Part shown: piece by piece, positions 25,234 through 37,638 of the stretch | How positions within the stretch are numbered: position 1 is the first letter of the stretch | Layout: every line of letters starts with the position of its first letter | Origin: Gillisella vitis | GTDB taxonomy: Bacteria > Pseudomonadota > Alphaproteobacteria > Rhizobiales > Rhizobiaceae | Reading direction: 5' to 3' | DNA: 64,000 bases | Assembly: GCF_014204625.1 (NCBI RefSeq) | Contig: NZ_JACHLU010000005.1 | Location: 1 to 64,000 of the forward strand | Notes under the pieces: generated by a model | What the model was told of the DNA's origin: nothing | Database searches by the model: none | The model's input: the letters and a program-made list of their open reading frames with translations, nothing else | Position numbers and translations under genes: made by a program

Positions 25234-25908
25234 ATGCTTCCCTGGGTCCAGCTTGACAGTGCCGCTATTCCCGGTGATGCGGGTGATCTGCGCCTGAAAC
25301 AGCGTGGAACTGAATTTTCAATCATGCTGGGCGCAACAGAGCTGATGAACAGCCGATTGAAAGGCTCTGAAGAAGCGCTGGCCACCCTTTCCTGCGAGCG
25401 CATTGTGGGGCGCAAAGGCCCGACCATGCTCATTGGTGGGCTTGGCATGGGCTTTACCCTGCGCGCAGCCCTTGGCGCATTGCCAAACGATGCCCGCGTC
25501 ACCGTTGCCGAGCTGGTGCCCGCAGTGGTCAGCTGGGCACGCGGCCCTATGGCTGCCATTCATCAGGGCAGCCTTGATGACCCCCGGGTTGATATTCATA
25601 TCGGTGATGTGGGTGCACTGATCCGCAGCCATACCCGCCATTATGACGCCATTCTGCTGGATGTGGACAATGGCCCGGACGGACTGACCCGCGCCTCCAA
25701 TGACGGCCTCTATGATATGGCAGGCCTGAATGCGGCAAGAGCGGCACTGCGGCCCAAAGGCGTGCTTGCGGTGTGGTCATCGGCCCCGGATGCAGGCTTT
25801 ACCCGCCGTCTGCGTCAGATTGGCTTTGCAACGGAAGAAGTTGGTGTGCGCGCCAATGGCAAACGTGGTGGTGCGCGTCATATGCTGTGGTTTGCGACCA
25901 ACTCTTAA
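25234..25908 (+). CDS. spermidine synthase-like / SAM-binding protein
   Basis: Protein of 224 residues with the spermidine-synthase-like Rossmann fold. MLIGGLGMGFTLRAAL is the SAM-type glycine motif, VTVAELVPAVV carries the acidic residue after strand 2, and YDAILLDVDNGPDG corresponds to the active-site acidic loop. It is shorter than true spermidine synthases and lacks their N-terminal beta-hairpin domain, so the polyamine activity is doubtful. The start has GAGG seven bases before the ATG. It is convergent with the LacI gene (8-bp gap). Confidence 0.75.
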   Translation: MLPWVQLDSAAIPGDAGDLRLKQRGTEFSIMLGATELMNSRLKGSEEALATLSCERIVGRKGPTMLIGGLGMGFTLRAALGALPNDARVTVAELVPAVVSWARGPMAAIHQGSLDDPRVDIHIGDVGALIRSHTRHYDAILLDVDNGPDGLTRASNDGLYDMAGLNAARAALRPKGVLAVWSSAPDAGFTRRLRQIGFATEEVGVRANGKRGGARHMLWFATNS

Positions 25909-25916
25909 CTGCTCTC

Positions 25917-26951
25917 TTAACTGCTCCGGCGATGCAAAAGCGTGAAGCGCGTATCAATCGTCAAAGGTTCCGGCGACCGATTGCCAGTCAGATTATCGAT
26001 GATCAGGCGGGCAGCTTCACACCCAATCAGATCACCCGATGGGCGAATGGTGGTGAGTGGCGGGTTGCAGGCAGCACTAAAGCTCAGATCACCAAAACCA
26101 ACCACCGCCAACCGCTCTGGCACGGCAATATGCAGCCGCTCGCAGGCAAACAGGGCACCGAGCGCAATATGATCGTTGGAGCAGGAAATGCCGTCCGTGT
26201 CAGGATAAAGCCGCAGGGTTTCCTGCACCAGCATTGAGCCAACCTCTGCCGAGGCCGGGGCGGCATGTTCAACGATATGAACATGCGCGCCCGCGTTCCG
26301 GGCGCAGGCGACAAATCCGTCACAGCGCATTCTGGCGCGGCGATCTTCATGCATTCGCGCACCCATGAAAACAAGGTTCCGACGTCCTTGACCAAGCAGG
26401 TGTTCGGCTGCGGCCACGCCAACCTGATCATGGTGAAAGCCCACAGCTGCACCAATCTGTGCGCTTCCAAGCTCCCAGATCTCGATCACCGGAATTTTGG
26501 TTTTCGACAGCATCCGACGGGTCACAGCGCTGTGAGACAGGCCCGTGAGAACAATGGCCGCCGGTGCCCACGACAGCGCCATGCGCACCAGATCTTCCTC
26601 TTCCCGCTCGTCATATTCCGTATGACCCAGAATCACCTGCAACCGCTCTTTGCGCAAAGCCGACTGCATGGCAGACACGGTTTCGGCAAAAAAGGCATTG
26701 CGCACCGACGGCACCAGAATGCTCACCGCCCTTGAGGAGGCCGCCGCCAGCCCACCTGCCATGAAATTGGGAACATAATTCAGCTTTTCGATCGCGTGGG
26801 CAATGGCCTGGCTGGCAAGAGCTGAGACAGCCTCAGGTCTGCGCAAGAACAGTGACACGGTTGAAGGTGAAACATCCGCCAATTGTGCCACATCTGTCAT
26901 GGTCACACTCTGCATCTTGCGACGGCGACGGGGGACTTTTTCCTGCATCAT
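25917..26951 (-). CDS. LacI-family repressor, probable regulator of the sulfoquinovose operon
   Basis: Repressor of 344 residues. The LacI helix-turn-helix TMTDVAQLADVSPSTVSLFL is near residue 18, with a hinge at FMAGGLAAASSRAVSILVPS. The periplasmic-binding-type sugar domain has ISCSNDHIALGALFACE and VVGFGDLSFSAACNPPLTTI. It is divergent from the ABC/sulfo-ED operon, with 244 bp between the start codons, and two copies of a CGTAGCGCT motif lie in that gap. By position it should repress the operon until sulfoquinovose or a derivative binds. Confidence 0.9.
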   Translation of the reverse strand: MMQEKVPRRRRKMQSVTMTDVAQLADVSPSTVSLFLRRPEAVSALASQAIAHAIEKLNYVPNFMAGGLAAASSRAVSILVPSVRNAFFAETVSAMQSALRKERLQVILGHTEYDEREEEDLVRMALSWAPAAIVLTGLSHSAVTRRMLSKTKIPVIEIWELGSAQIGAAVGFHHDQVGVAAAEHLLGQGRRNLVFMGARMHEDRRARMRCDGFVACARNAGAHVHIVEHAAPASAEVGSMLVQETLRLYPDTDGISCSNDHIALGALFACERLHIAVPERLAVVGFGDLSFSAACNPPLTTIRPSGDLIGCEAARLIIDNLTGNRSPEPLTIDTRFTLLHRRSS

Positions 26952-26962
26952 TGCATTGTTTT

Positions 26963-26979
26963 CCGTAGCGCTCTGATTT
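26963..26979. promoter_or_regulatory. putative LacI operator, regulator-proximal
   Basis: CCGTAGCGCTCTGATTT, 12 bp upstream of the LacI start codon. It matches the operon-side copy at 27132-27148 in 15 of 17 positions around the palindromic centre TAGCGCT. Together they suggest coordinated repression of both divergent promoters. Confidence 0.6.
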
Positions 26980-27131
26980 CATATCCTTGATACGACCACA
27001 TAAGAGAGCGTCTTTTTCGTTCAAGAGCATGGAACCGGAAAACCCACTCAATCAAATCAATTCATTACATCAGAATAATCTCACCCTTTAATTTTGTAAA
27101 ACTGTCATTTTTTTCAACTTGCATTCAAAAA

Positions 27132-27148
27132 TCGTAGCGCTATGATTT
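27132..27148. promoter_or_regulatory. putative LacI operator, operon-proximal
   Basis: TCGTAGCGCTATGATTT; the inner 16 bp ATCGTAGCGCTATGAT form a near-perfect palindrome with the central CG of LacI-type operators. It lies 48 bp before the first start codon of the sulfo-ED operon. Confidence 0.65.
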
Positions 27149-27195
27149 GTGTGAGGACGCCAGCATACATGCGTCCCGTAGACGGGGAGACGGGA

Positions 27196-28272
27196 ATGGC
27201 ATCTATCAGCCTTCGAAGCATTGAAAAGAGCTTTGGCTCGGTAAAAATCGTCAAAGGTATTGATCTGGACATTGCCGATGGCGAGTTCGTCGTGTTTGTC
27301 GGGCCATCGGGATGCGGAAAATCCACCACGCTGCGCATGGTGGCCGGGCTGGAAAGCATCAGCGGTGGCGAGCTGCGGATTGGCGATAAAATCGTCAACA
27401 ACCTGGCACCGCGTGAGCGCGATATTGCCATGGTGTTTCAGGATTATGCGCTTTATCCGCACAAGACCGTGCGCGAAAATATGGGTTTCAGCCTGAAAGT
27501 ACGCGGCATTCCGGCCAATGATGCGCAGGCGCGCATTGCACAAGCCGCCGATATGCTGGGAATTTCGCATCTTCTGGATCGCAAGCCCGGCCAGCTTTCT
27601 GGCGGCCAGCGCCAGCGCGTTGCCATGGGGCGCGCCATTGTGCGTCGTCCGCAAGTCTTTCTGTTTGACGAACCTCTCTCAAATCTTGACGCCAAGTTGC
27701 GCGGGCAGGTGCGCACGGAAATCAAACGGCTGCATCAGACAATTGGCACCACCATTGTGTATGTGACACACGATCAGGTAGAGGCCATGACGCTGGCAGA
27801 TCGCATCGTTATCCTGCGTGGCGGCGTCATCGAGCAGGTTGGCACGCCAGATGAGGTTTACAATACCCCGGCCAGCGTCTTCGTTGGTGGTTTTGTGGGT
27901 TCACCTGCGATGAATTTCGTCAAGGCCAAGGTCACGGATGGCTCCCTCGCTTTTGCCAATGGCGACCGCCTGCCTCTGTCTCGTCTTCAGTCAAGCCATG
28001 CTGATGTCGTCGAGGGTCAAGACGTGATTGTCGGTATTCGTCCTGAGCATTTCACCACCTCATCCGATCCAGACATGGCACTGACTGCCAATGTGCAGGT
28101 TGTTGAGCCGCTTGGCTCCGATACGCTGGTTCACTTTGCCATCAATGGTGAAACACTCACAGCACGTATGCCGCCCAACATGCGGCCAACCGTGGGAACA
28201 GAATTGAAGATCGGTATTGATCCGACCAGACTTCACCTGTTCGACGCAACCACCGAACGCGCCATACACTGA
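27196..28272 (+). CDS. ABC transporter ATP-binding protein, MalK/UgpC type (sulfoquinovose uptake)
   Basis: Sugar-importer ATPase of 358 residues. It has Walker A GPSGCGKST (near 35), Q-loop VFQDYALYPH, signature LSGGQRQRVAMGRAIVR, Walker B VFLFDEPLSNLD, switch TIVYVTHDQVEAMTLADR and a C-terminal TOBE domain from about 235. The frame is open from 27142, but the ATG at 27196 (MASISLRSIEKSFG) has GGAGACGGGA before it and the normal N-terminus. It is the first gene of the operon, ahead of the binding protein and two permeases. The ligand is inferred from the downstream sulfoquinovosidase to be sulfoquinovose or its glycerol glycoside. Confidence 0.9.
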   Translation: MASISLRSIEKSFGSVKIVKGIDLDIADGEFVVFVGPSGCGKSTTLRMVAGLESISGGELRIGDKIVNNLAPRERDIAMVFQDYALYPHKTVRENMGFSLKVRGIPANDAQARIAQAADMLGISHLLDRKPGQLSGGQRQRVAMGRAIVRRPQVFLFDEPLSNLDAKLRGQVRTEIKRLHQTIGTTIVYVTHDQVEAMTLADRIVILRGGVIEQVGTPDEVYNTPASVFVGGFVGSPAMNFVKAKVTDGSLAFANGDRLPLSRLQSSHADVVEGQDVIVGIRPEHFTTSSDPDMALTANVQVVEPLGSDTLVHFAINGETLTARMPPNMRPTVGTELKIGIDPTRLHLFDATTERAIH

Positions 28273-29550
<1,278 letters not shown>

Positions 29551-29572
29551 CGCCACCGCCATCCATCTCAAT

Positions 29573-29595
29573 GACTGGCCATACCTTGGCCAGTC
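29573..29595 (+). terminator. stem-loop after the sugar-binding protein gene
   Basis: Eight-bp perfect stem GACTGGCC/GGCCAGTC with a 7-base loop, 22 bases after the binding-protein stop, with no strong T-run. The longest permease frame starts inside this hairpin, another reason to prefer the later GTG start. Confidence 0.6.
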
Positions 29596-29618
29596 TTCCC
29601 CATTTTCGGAGTGGAACA

Positions 29619-30557
29619 GTGCCCCCCTCGACCCTGCCTATCACCAATGACATCGAAAAGCGGCCGCCCTTGTGGATGCGCTGGCTGGATCTGAACGACA
29701 AGGCGCTGGCAGTGCTGCTGTTGGCTCCAACCGCGTTTCTGCTGGCGCTGATCATTGTCTATCCCGTTCTCAAGCTTGGCTATACCAGCTTTTTCAATCT
29801 GTCTTTGACCTCCGGCCTGCCTGCCGAATTTGTCGGACTGGATAATTATCGGCTGATGATCAGCGATCCGGTGTTTTGGGAAACCACATGGAATACGGTG
29901 CTGATCACGCTGATCACCGTGCCGGGTGCGCTGGTGGTGGGGCTTGCTTTGGCGTTGCTGGCCAACCTGCCGTTTCGCACCCAATGGCCAGTCCGTCTGT
30001 CGCTGCTGATCCCATGGGCGCTGCCGCTGTCGTTTGCCGGTCTGATTTTTGCGTGGTTTTTCCATTCCGAATATGGCGTGGTCAATGATGTCCTCAATCG
30101 CTTTGGCCTGCCCGGTGTCATCTGGTTCAATTCACCCAACTGGGCTTTTGCCGCTATCTGTCTGACGATCATCTGGAAAACATCCTCCTTCATGGCGCTG
30201 ATCATTCTGGCCGGACTGCAAACCATTCCGCGCTCGCTTTATGAAGCTGCCGATGTGGATGGCGCTGGCCGCCTCCGCCAGTTTTGGGAAATCACTCTGC
30301 CGCTGTTGAAGCCTTCCATTGCGGTGGGTCTGATTTTCCGAACCATCACCTCACTACAAACCTTTGATATTCCCTACATGATGACCGGCGGCGGACCGGG
30401 CACCTCCACCCAGACGCTGGCGATGTATATCCACCAGAACACGGTGTCCTTCCTCGATCTCGGGTATGGCTCGGCGCTGGCTGTGGTGATGTTTGCCCTG
30501 TCCATGTGCGTCACCGCCGTTTACCTGCGCGTTATCCGCACCAAGGAGCAAGATTGA
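29619..30557 (+). CDS. sugar ABC transporter permease, MalF type
   Basis: Inner-membrane permease, about 312 residues. The first membrane helix is AVLLLAPTAFLLALIIVYPV; the EAA loop is YEAADVDGAGRLRQFWEITL. I prefer GTG at 29619, which has CGGAG seven bases upstream and avoids the hairpin; an ATG at 29571 would add 16 residues. Its stop overlaps the next permease start (TGATG). It forms a heterodimer with the next gene product for sulfosugar import. Confidence 0.87.
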   Translation: MPPSTLPITNDIEKRPPLWMRWLDLNDKALAVLLLAPTAFLLALIIVYPVLKLGYTSFFNLSLTSGLPAEFVGLDNYRLMISDPVFWETTWNTVLITLITVPGALVVGLALALLANLPFRTQWPVRLSLLIPWALPLSFAGLIFAWFFHSEYGVVNDVLNRFGLPGVIWFNSPNWAFAAICLTIIWKTSSFMALIILAGLQTIPRSLYEAADVDGAGRLRQFWEITLPLLKPSIAVGLIFRTITSLQTFDIPYMMTGGGPGTSTQTLAMYIHQNTVSFLDLGYGSALAVVMFALSMCVTAVYLRVIRTKEQD

Positions 30558-31411
30558 TGAGCGCCGTTCATACCTCTGGCTTTCCATCGCTGCTCTCCGG
30601 CAAGCCCTTGCGTTTTGCAGCCGCCGCCCTTTTGATCATCAATGGCATGTTTCCCGCTTTATGGATTCTGTTCACCTCGCTGAAAACCGAGGCGGAACTG
30701 ACCGTAAAACCCATCACATGGCTGCCGCATGATCCGACTTTAGCCAACTATATGCGGGCCTTTTCCGATCAGCCTTTGCATCTGTTTTTGTTCAACAGTT
30801 TCATGGTGGCACTGCTGTCCACCTGCCTGACGCTGTTTGTCTCGGTGCTGGGGGCCTATGCGCTGGCGCGGCTCAATCTGAAATATCGCGGGTTGATCCT
30901 GTCGTTGATCATTGCGGTTTCCACCTTTCCGCTGGTCACGCTGCTGGTGCCGCTGTTTGAAATCATGCGGGCGCTGAACCTGCTCAACACCTGGGTGGCG
31001 CTGGTTTTGCCCTATACCGTGCTGTCGCTGCCGGTCTGCACGCTAATGCTGGTGTCATTCTTTGAGAGCATTCCGCGTGATCTGGAAAATGCCGCGATGA
31101 TTGATGGCTGCACCCGGCTTGGGGCCTTATTTAAAGTGGTGGTGCCGCTCTGTGCGCCGGGCGTGTTTACGGCGGGCATTCTGGCGTTTGTGAATGCCTG
31201 GGATGAGTTTCTTCTGGCCCTGTCGTTCAACTCCAGCCCGACCTTGCGCACGCTTCCCGTAGGCATCCAGCTTTATCAAGGCGAATTTGCCTTTCCGTGG
31301 CCGGTGATTTCGGCAGCGCTTGTGGTGGGCATCGTGCCGGTTGCCGTGCTGATCGTGATCTTTCAGGAGCGCGTTGTATCGGGCCTGACGGCTGGAGGAA
31401 TCAAGGGATGA
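30557..31411 (+). CDS. sugar ABC transporter permease, MalG type
   Basis: Inner-membrane permease of 284 residues with six predicted helices and the EAA loop LENAAMIDGCTRLGALFKVV. The start at 30557 shares a base with the preceding stop (TGATG); its own stop overlaps the dehydratase start (ATGA). The upstream extension of the frame to 30506 is shadow. It is the last transporter gene; translation passes directly into the catabolic enzymes. Confidence 0.88.
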   Translation: MSAVHTSGFPSLLSGKPLRFAAAALLIINGMFPALWILFTSLKTEAELTVKPITWLPHDPTLANYMRAFSDQPLHLFLFNSFMVALLSTCLTLFVSVLGAYALARLNLKYRGLILSLIIAVSTFPLVTLLVPLFEIMRALNLLNTWVALVLPYTVLSLPVCTLMLVSFFESIPRDLENAAMIDGCTRLGALFKVVVPLCAPGVFTAGILAFVNAWDEFLLALSFNSSPTLRTLPVGIQLYQGEFAFPWPVISAALVVGIVPVAVLIVIFQERVVSGLTAGGIKG

Positions 31412-33153
31412 GTGAGAAAACACCAAAGCGCGATCTTAATGATCTGCGCAGCCAGCGCTGGTTTGCCTCCGATGACATGCGCGGTTTTGCCCATCGGCAA
31501 CGCACCCAGCAGATGGGGATGCGGCGCGAGGAGTTCATGGGCCGCCCGGTGATTGGCATCATCAACACCTGGAGCGAAATGAGCCCCTGCCACGCCCATT
31601 TGCGCGACCGTGCAGAAGCGGTGAAGCGTGGCGTCTGGCAGGCCGGCGGCTATCCGGTGGAACTGCCAGCGCTGTCGGTTGGTGAAGTGATGGTAAAGCC
31701 CACCACCATGCTCTATCGCAATTTTCTGGCGATGGAATGCGAGGAACTGTTGCGCTGCCACCCGATTGATGGCGCGGTGCTGATGGGCGGCTGCGATAAA
31801 TCGACACCTGCGCTGCTGATGGGCGCGATTTCCATGGATATTCCGGTGATTTTCTGCCCGGCGGGGCCGATGTCCAACGGCCAATGGCGCGGCGTCAAAA
31901 CCGGGGCGGGTACGCACACCAAGAAATACTGGGATGAATTGCGCGCAGGCAATATCACCAAGGATGACTGGGTGGATCTGGAAAGCCGCATGACCCGCTC
32001 TGCTGGCACCTGCAACACCATTGGCACCGCCTCGACCATGACCTCGATTGCGGATGCCATGGGTATGACGCTTCCGGGCGCATCCTCCATTCCGGCAACC
32101 GACTCTGGTCATCCGCGCATGGCCTCAAGCTGCGGTGTGCGCATTGTCGAGATGGTCTGGGAGGATTTGAAACCCTCGAAAATCCTCACCCGCGATAGTT
32201 TCATGAACGGTCTGGTGGCCTATATGGCGCTCGGCGGCTCCACCAATGCCGCCGTGCATATGATTGCCATGGCCAAACGCGCGGGCGTCGAGCTGACGCT
32301 GGATGATATGTCGGCCATGGCCGCCAAAGTGCCTGTGGTCACCAATGTCTTTCCATCCGGCGAATATCTGATGGAGGATTTCTATTTTGCGGGTGGCTTA
32401 ACAGCGCTTCTTCACAAAATGTCCCGCCATCTGGCGCTGGATTGCCTCACCGTCAATGGCCTGACCCTTGGCGACAACATCAAGGACGCGCCTTGCTGGA
32501 ATGATGATGTGATCCGGGATGAAGCCAATCCGGTGGTTCCGCTCTCCAAGGGCAAGACGCTGGAAGTGCTGCGCGGCAATCTCGCCCCCAATGGCGCGGT
32601 GATGAAATCGTCGGCGGCCAATCCGAAATTCCTCAAGCATATCGGCCCGGCCATTGTGTTTGATGATCCGGCCACCATGAACAAGACGCTCGACAATCCC
32701 GATCTGGACATCACCGAAGACACGGTGATTATCCTGCGCAATGCCGGACCCGTGGGTGCGCCGGGAATGCCAGAATGGGGCAATCTGCCGATTCCGAAAA
32801 AGCTTCTGAAACAAGGCGTGCGCGATATGGTGCGCATTTCGGATGCGCGCATGAGCGGCACCCATTATGGCACCTGCGTGCTGCATGTAGCTCCCGAAGC
32901 AGCGGTTGGCGGGCCGCTGGCTTTGGTGAAAACCGGCGACCTGATTGCGCTGGATGTGGTGGCTGGCACCATCAACATGCAGGTGGATGAGGCCGAAATT
33001 GCCGCCCGCCGGGCCGCGTGGAAACCCTCTGCCAAGCTCTACGACCGCTCTTTTGCCGCCCTTTATCAGCGCCACGTCAGTCAGGCGGATCAGGGCTGCG
33101 ATTTCGATTTTCTCAGTGGCACGGACCCCGTGCCAGACCCCGTGATTTTCTAA
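31408..33153 (+). CDS. IlvD/Edd-family dehydratase (sulfogluconate dehydratase candidate)
   Basis: Iron-sulfur sugar-acid dehydratase of 581 residues. Cluster-binding cysteines are expected in MGGCDKSTPALLMG and SAGTCNTIGTAST; other family motifs are INTWSEMSPCH, LGGSTNAAVHM and ISDARMSGTHYGTC. ATG at 31408 overlaps the permease stop by ATGA. In the sulfo-Entner-Doudoroff route it would convert 6-deoxy-6-sulfogluconate to 2-keto-3,6-dideoxy-6-sulfogluconate. The family also dehydrates arabinonate, xylonate and similar acids, so the substrate rests on the neighbouring sulfoquinovosidase and exporter. Confidence 0.88.
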   Translation: MSEKTPKRDLNDLRSQRWFASDDMRGFAHRQRTQQMGMRREEFMGRPVIGIINTWSEMSPCHAHLRDRAEAVKRGVWQAGGYPVELPALSVGEVMVKPTTMLYRNFLAMECEELLRCHPIDGAVLMGGCDKSTPALLMGAISMDIPVIFCPAGPMSNGQWRGVKTGAGTHTKKYWDELRAGNITKDDWVDLESRMTRSAGTCNTIGTASTMTSIADAMGMTLPGASSIPATDSGHPRMASSCGVRIVEMVWEDLKPSKILTRDSFMNGLVAYMALGGSTNAAVHMIAMAKRAGVELTLDDMSAMAAKVPVVTNVFPSGEYLMEDFYFAGGLTALLHKMSRHLALDCLTVNGLTLGDNIKDAPCWNDDVIRDEANPVVPLSKGKTLEVLRGNLAPNGAVMKSSAANPKFLKHIGPAIVFDDPATMNKTLDNPDLDITEDTVIILRNAGPVGAPGMPEWGNLPIPKKLLKQGVRDMVRISDARMSGTHYGTCVLHVAPEAAVGGPLALVKTGDLIALDVVAGTINMQVDEAEIAARRAAWKPSAKLYDRSFAALYQRHVSQADQGCDFDFLSGTDPVPDPVIF

Positions 33154-33163
33154 GGATATGGCC

Positions 33164-33967
33164 ATGAGCATTGTAAACCCCTTCAAATCCTGGCTGTCCG
33201 ACAAGGCCCGTCCTACCCCTCTCGGCACATGGCTGATGGCAGCGGCCCCAGCCACCGCTGAAGCGCTGGGCTATGCCGGGTTTGATTTTCTGGTGGTGGA
33301 TATGGAGCATGTGCCGATTGAGGTCTCCGATCTTGCCCACATCCTGCGCGCCATTGGCTGCACGCCTGCGGATGCCGTGGTGCGGCTGGCGTGGAACGAT
33401 CAGGTTCTGGTCAAGCGTTGCCTTGATGCCGGAGCGCGCACTGTGATGCTGCCCTTTGTGCAAAATGCGGAAGAAGCCAAAGCGGCGGCCTCCTATACCC
33501 GCTATCCGCCCGAAGGCATTCGCGGGGTTGCGGCTGTGCATCGTGGCTCCAAATTCGGCTCTGTGCCGGAATACTTAAAAAACGCCAACCGCGACATCTG
33601 CACCATTATCCAGCTGGAAACGCCAGAAGCCATTGAACGCCTGCCGGAAATGGCGGCGGTGGATGGCATTGACGCTCTGTTTGTTGGCCCCGGCGATCTC
33701 TCGGCTGCCATGGGCCATATTGGCAATATCGCCCATCCAGAGGTGCAGGCGCTGATTGAAAAGGCCGCCAAGGATGCTCATGCAGCAGGTAAGCCCATCG
33801 GCATTGTTGGCCCCAACCCGGAGATGGTGAAACGCTTCATTGGCTATGGCTATGATTATGCAGCCATCGCCTCCGACATCGCCATGATGACCGGCCGCGC
33901 CCATGACTGGCTCGGCCAGATGAAGGGCGAGGCAAAGCCCGCCACCCAGCCCACAGCGGCCTACTGA
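33164..33967 (+). CDS. HpcH/HpaI-family aldolase (KDSG aldolase candidate)
   Basis: Class II (metal-dependent) aldolase of 267 residues. The TIM-barrel signatures are DFLVVDMEHVPIE, the active-site-type RLAWND, TVMLPFVQNAEEA, IIQLETPEAIE and DALFVGPGDLSAAMG (metal-binding acid pair). ATG at 33164 has AGGA at the right distance; an ATG six bases earlier is too close to it. In the sulfo-ED pathway this step cleaves KDSG to pyruvate and sulfolactaldehyde; HpcH/HpaI aldolases do this in characterised sulfo-ED bacteria. Confidence 0.87.
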   Translation: MSIVNPFKSWLSDKARPTPLGTWLMAAAPATAEALGYAGFDFLVVDMEHVPIEVSDLAHILRAIGCTPADAVVRLAWNDQVLVKRCLDAGARTVMLPFVQNAEEAKAAASYTRYPPEGIRGVAAVHRGSKFGSVPEYLKNANRDICTIIQLETPEAIERLPEMAAVDGIDALFVGPGDLSAAMGHIGNIAHPEVQALIEKAAKDAHAAGKPIGIVGPNPEMVKRFIGYGYDYAAIASDIAMMTGRAHDWLGQMKGEAKPATQPTAAY

Positions 33968-33977
33968 GGATATGGGT

Positions 33978-35635
<1,658 letters not shown>

Positions 35636-35646
35636 AAGCAGTTCCC

Positions 35647-37638
35647 ATGAAACTTGAAACGTCAGATACCGGCTTTACGCTCTCGATTGATGGCCGCGCC
35701 GTTCTCACGCACCGCCCGGAAAAGCCCTGCCTGTTTGTGGGCAACGGGCAGGAGCGGATGGATATGTATCGCGGCAATTTCGACATCGAGGATTACGTTG
35801 TCGAGCGCAGCCCGCTGACCCATGCCGAAATTTCCGGCGATGCGATTGCCTTTTCCAATGCACCGGGCCAGCCCGTGCGGCTGGTTTTGACCATCAACAG
35901 CAATCACCTTGAATTTGCCGCCAAAGATGGCACCATCAACCGCGTTTGGCTACGCCTTGTTGCCGAAGAACCGGAACATGTCTGGGGCGGTGGCGAGCAA
36001 ATGTCTTACTTTGACATGCGCGGTCGTCGCTTTCCGCTGTGGACCTCCGAGCCGGGCGTGGGGCGCGACAAATCCACCGAAATCACCTGGAAAGCCGATG
36101 TCACCGGCAAATCCGGCGGTGATTATTACAACACCAACTACCCGCAGCCCACTTATCTCACCTCGCGCCGCATTGCCGTGCATGTCGAAACAACCGCCTA
36201 TTCGGTGTTTGACTTCCGCAATGCCGATTTCCACGAAGTCGAAATCTGGGCTGTACCTGAGCGTGTTGAGCTGTTTGCGGCTCCAACCTTTGTCGATCTG
36301 GTCGGCCAACTCTCCACCCGTTTCGGCCGCCAGCCGATGCTGCCAGACTGGGTCTATGGTGGGGCGATCATTGGTCTCAAGGACGGGGAAAACTCTTTCA
36401 CCCGACTTGAGAAATTCCGCGCCGCTGGCGTGAAAGTCTCGGGCCTTTGGTGCGAAGATTGGGTCGGGCTTCGCCACACGTCTTTCGGCGCACGCCTGTT
36501 TTGGGACTGGCAGGCCAATGAGCAGCGCTATCCAGACCTGCACAACAAGATCAAGGAATTACGATCCGAGGGCATTCGCTTTCTGGGCTATGTAAACCCC
36601 TATCTCTGCGTGGATGGCCCACTGTTTCCCATTGCCGAAGCCGCTGGCTATTTTGCAACCGATGAGCAGGGCAAGACAGCACTGGTTGATTTTGGCGAGT
36701 TTGATTGCGGCGTGGTGGATTTCACCAATCCGGCAGCAGCAGACTGGTTTGCTGAAGAGGTTATCGGCAAAAACATGCTGGATTATGGCCTCTCCGGCTG
36801 GATGGCCGATTTTGGCGAATATCTGCCCATCGATGTCAAACTGGCCAATGGCATTGATGCCAAGTTGATGCACAATGCCTGGCCAACGCTCTGGGCCGAG
36901 GTCAATGCCAAAGCGGTAGAAAGCCGGGGTCTTACGGGCGATACGCTGTTTTTCATGCGCGCAGGCTTTACCGGGGTGCAGGCCCATTGCCCGCTGTTAT
37001 GGGGTGGCGACCAATCGGTGGATTTCTCCCGTCATGACGGTTTGGTCACGGTGATGTCCGGTGCGCTGTCATCGGGCCTGTTGGGCAATGCCTATCACCA
37101 TTCCGATATTGGCGGCTACACCAGCCTTTTTGGCAATGTCCGCACAGCGGAGCTGATCATGCGCTGGAGCGAAATGGCGGCGTTTACGCCCGTCATGCGC
37201 AGTCACGAAGGCAACCGTCCCAAAGACAATGTGCAGATTGATCAAGACCCGCAGGTTCTGGCGCATTTTGCCCGCATGACCGCAATCTATGTGCATCTGG
37301 CTCCCTATTTGAAGGCGCTCTCACACGAGGCTGCGGCAACGGGCCTTCCGGTCCAGCGTCCGTTATTTTTGCATTATGAGGCCGATGTCGCCACCTACGA
37401 CATTCAGGATGCCTATCTCTATGGAGCCGATCTGCTGGTGGCACCCGTGTGGAAGGCCGGAGACATGAGCCGTGAGCTCTATCTGCCCAAGGGAGATCGC
37501 TGGGTGCATATGTGGAGCGGCGATGTCTTTGAAGGTGGTGAAGACATCAGCATTGCAACACCATTCGGTCAACCTGCCGTTTTCTATCGTCTTGGCTCGG
37601 GTTTCACGACCCTGTTTGACGGGTTGCGGCACCTATGA
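35647..37638 (+). CDS. sulfoquinovosidase, GH31 (YihQ/SmoI-type)
   Basis: Retaining alpha-glycosidase of 663 residues that releases sulfoquinovose from its glycosides. The sulfonate-recognition set K245, E270, R283, W286 and Y491 is complete: K in GLKDG, E in WCEDW, R and W in GARLFW, Y in DIGGYTSLF. This is the K-E-R-W-Y signature described for the Agrobacterium enzyme. Catalytic acids are D388 (GWMADFGEYLP) and D455 (WGGDQSVDF), with the same spacing to Y491 as in E. coli YihQ. Start at 35647 (MKLETSDTG). Its stop overlaps the exporter start (ATGA). This gene fixes the meaning of the operon. Confidence 0.93.
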   Translation: MKLETSDTGFTLSIDGRAVLTHRPEKPCLFVGNGQERMDMYRGNFDIEDYVVERSPLTHAEISGDAIAFSNAPGQPVRLVLTINSNHLEFAAKDGTINRVWLRLVAEEPEHVWGGGEQMSYFDMRGRRFPLWTSEPGVGRDKSTEITWKADVTGKSGGDYYNTNYPQPTYLTSRRIAVHVETTAYSVFDFRNADFHEVEIWAVPERVELFAAPTFVDLVGQLSTRFGRQPMLPDWVYGGAIIGLKDGENSFTRLEKFRAAGVKVSGLWCEDWVGLRHTSFGARLFWDWQANEQRYPDLHNKIKELRSEGIRFLGYVNPYLCVDGPLFPIAEAAGYFATDEQGKTALVDFGEFDCGVVDFTNPAAADWFAEEVIGKNMLDYGLSGWMADFGEYLPIDVKLANGIDAKLMHNAWPTLWAEVNAKAVESRGLTGDTLFFMRAGFTGVQAHCPLLWGGDQSVDFSRHDGLVTVMSGALSSGLLGNAYHHSDIGGYTSLFGNVRTAELIMRWSEMAAFTPVMRSHEGNRPKDNVQIDQDPQVLAHFARMTAIYVHLAPYLKALSHEAAATGLPVQRPLFLHYEADVATYDIQDAYLYGADLLVAPVWKAGDMSRELYLPKGDRWVHMWSGDVFEGGEDISIATPFGQPAVFYRLGSGFTTLFDGLRHL

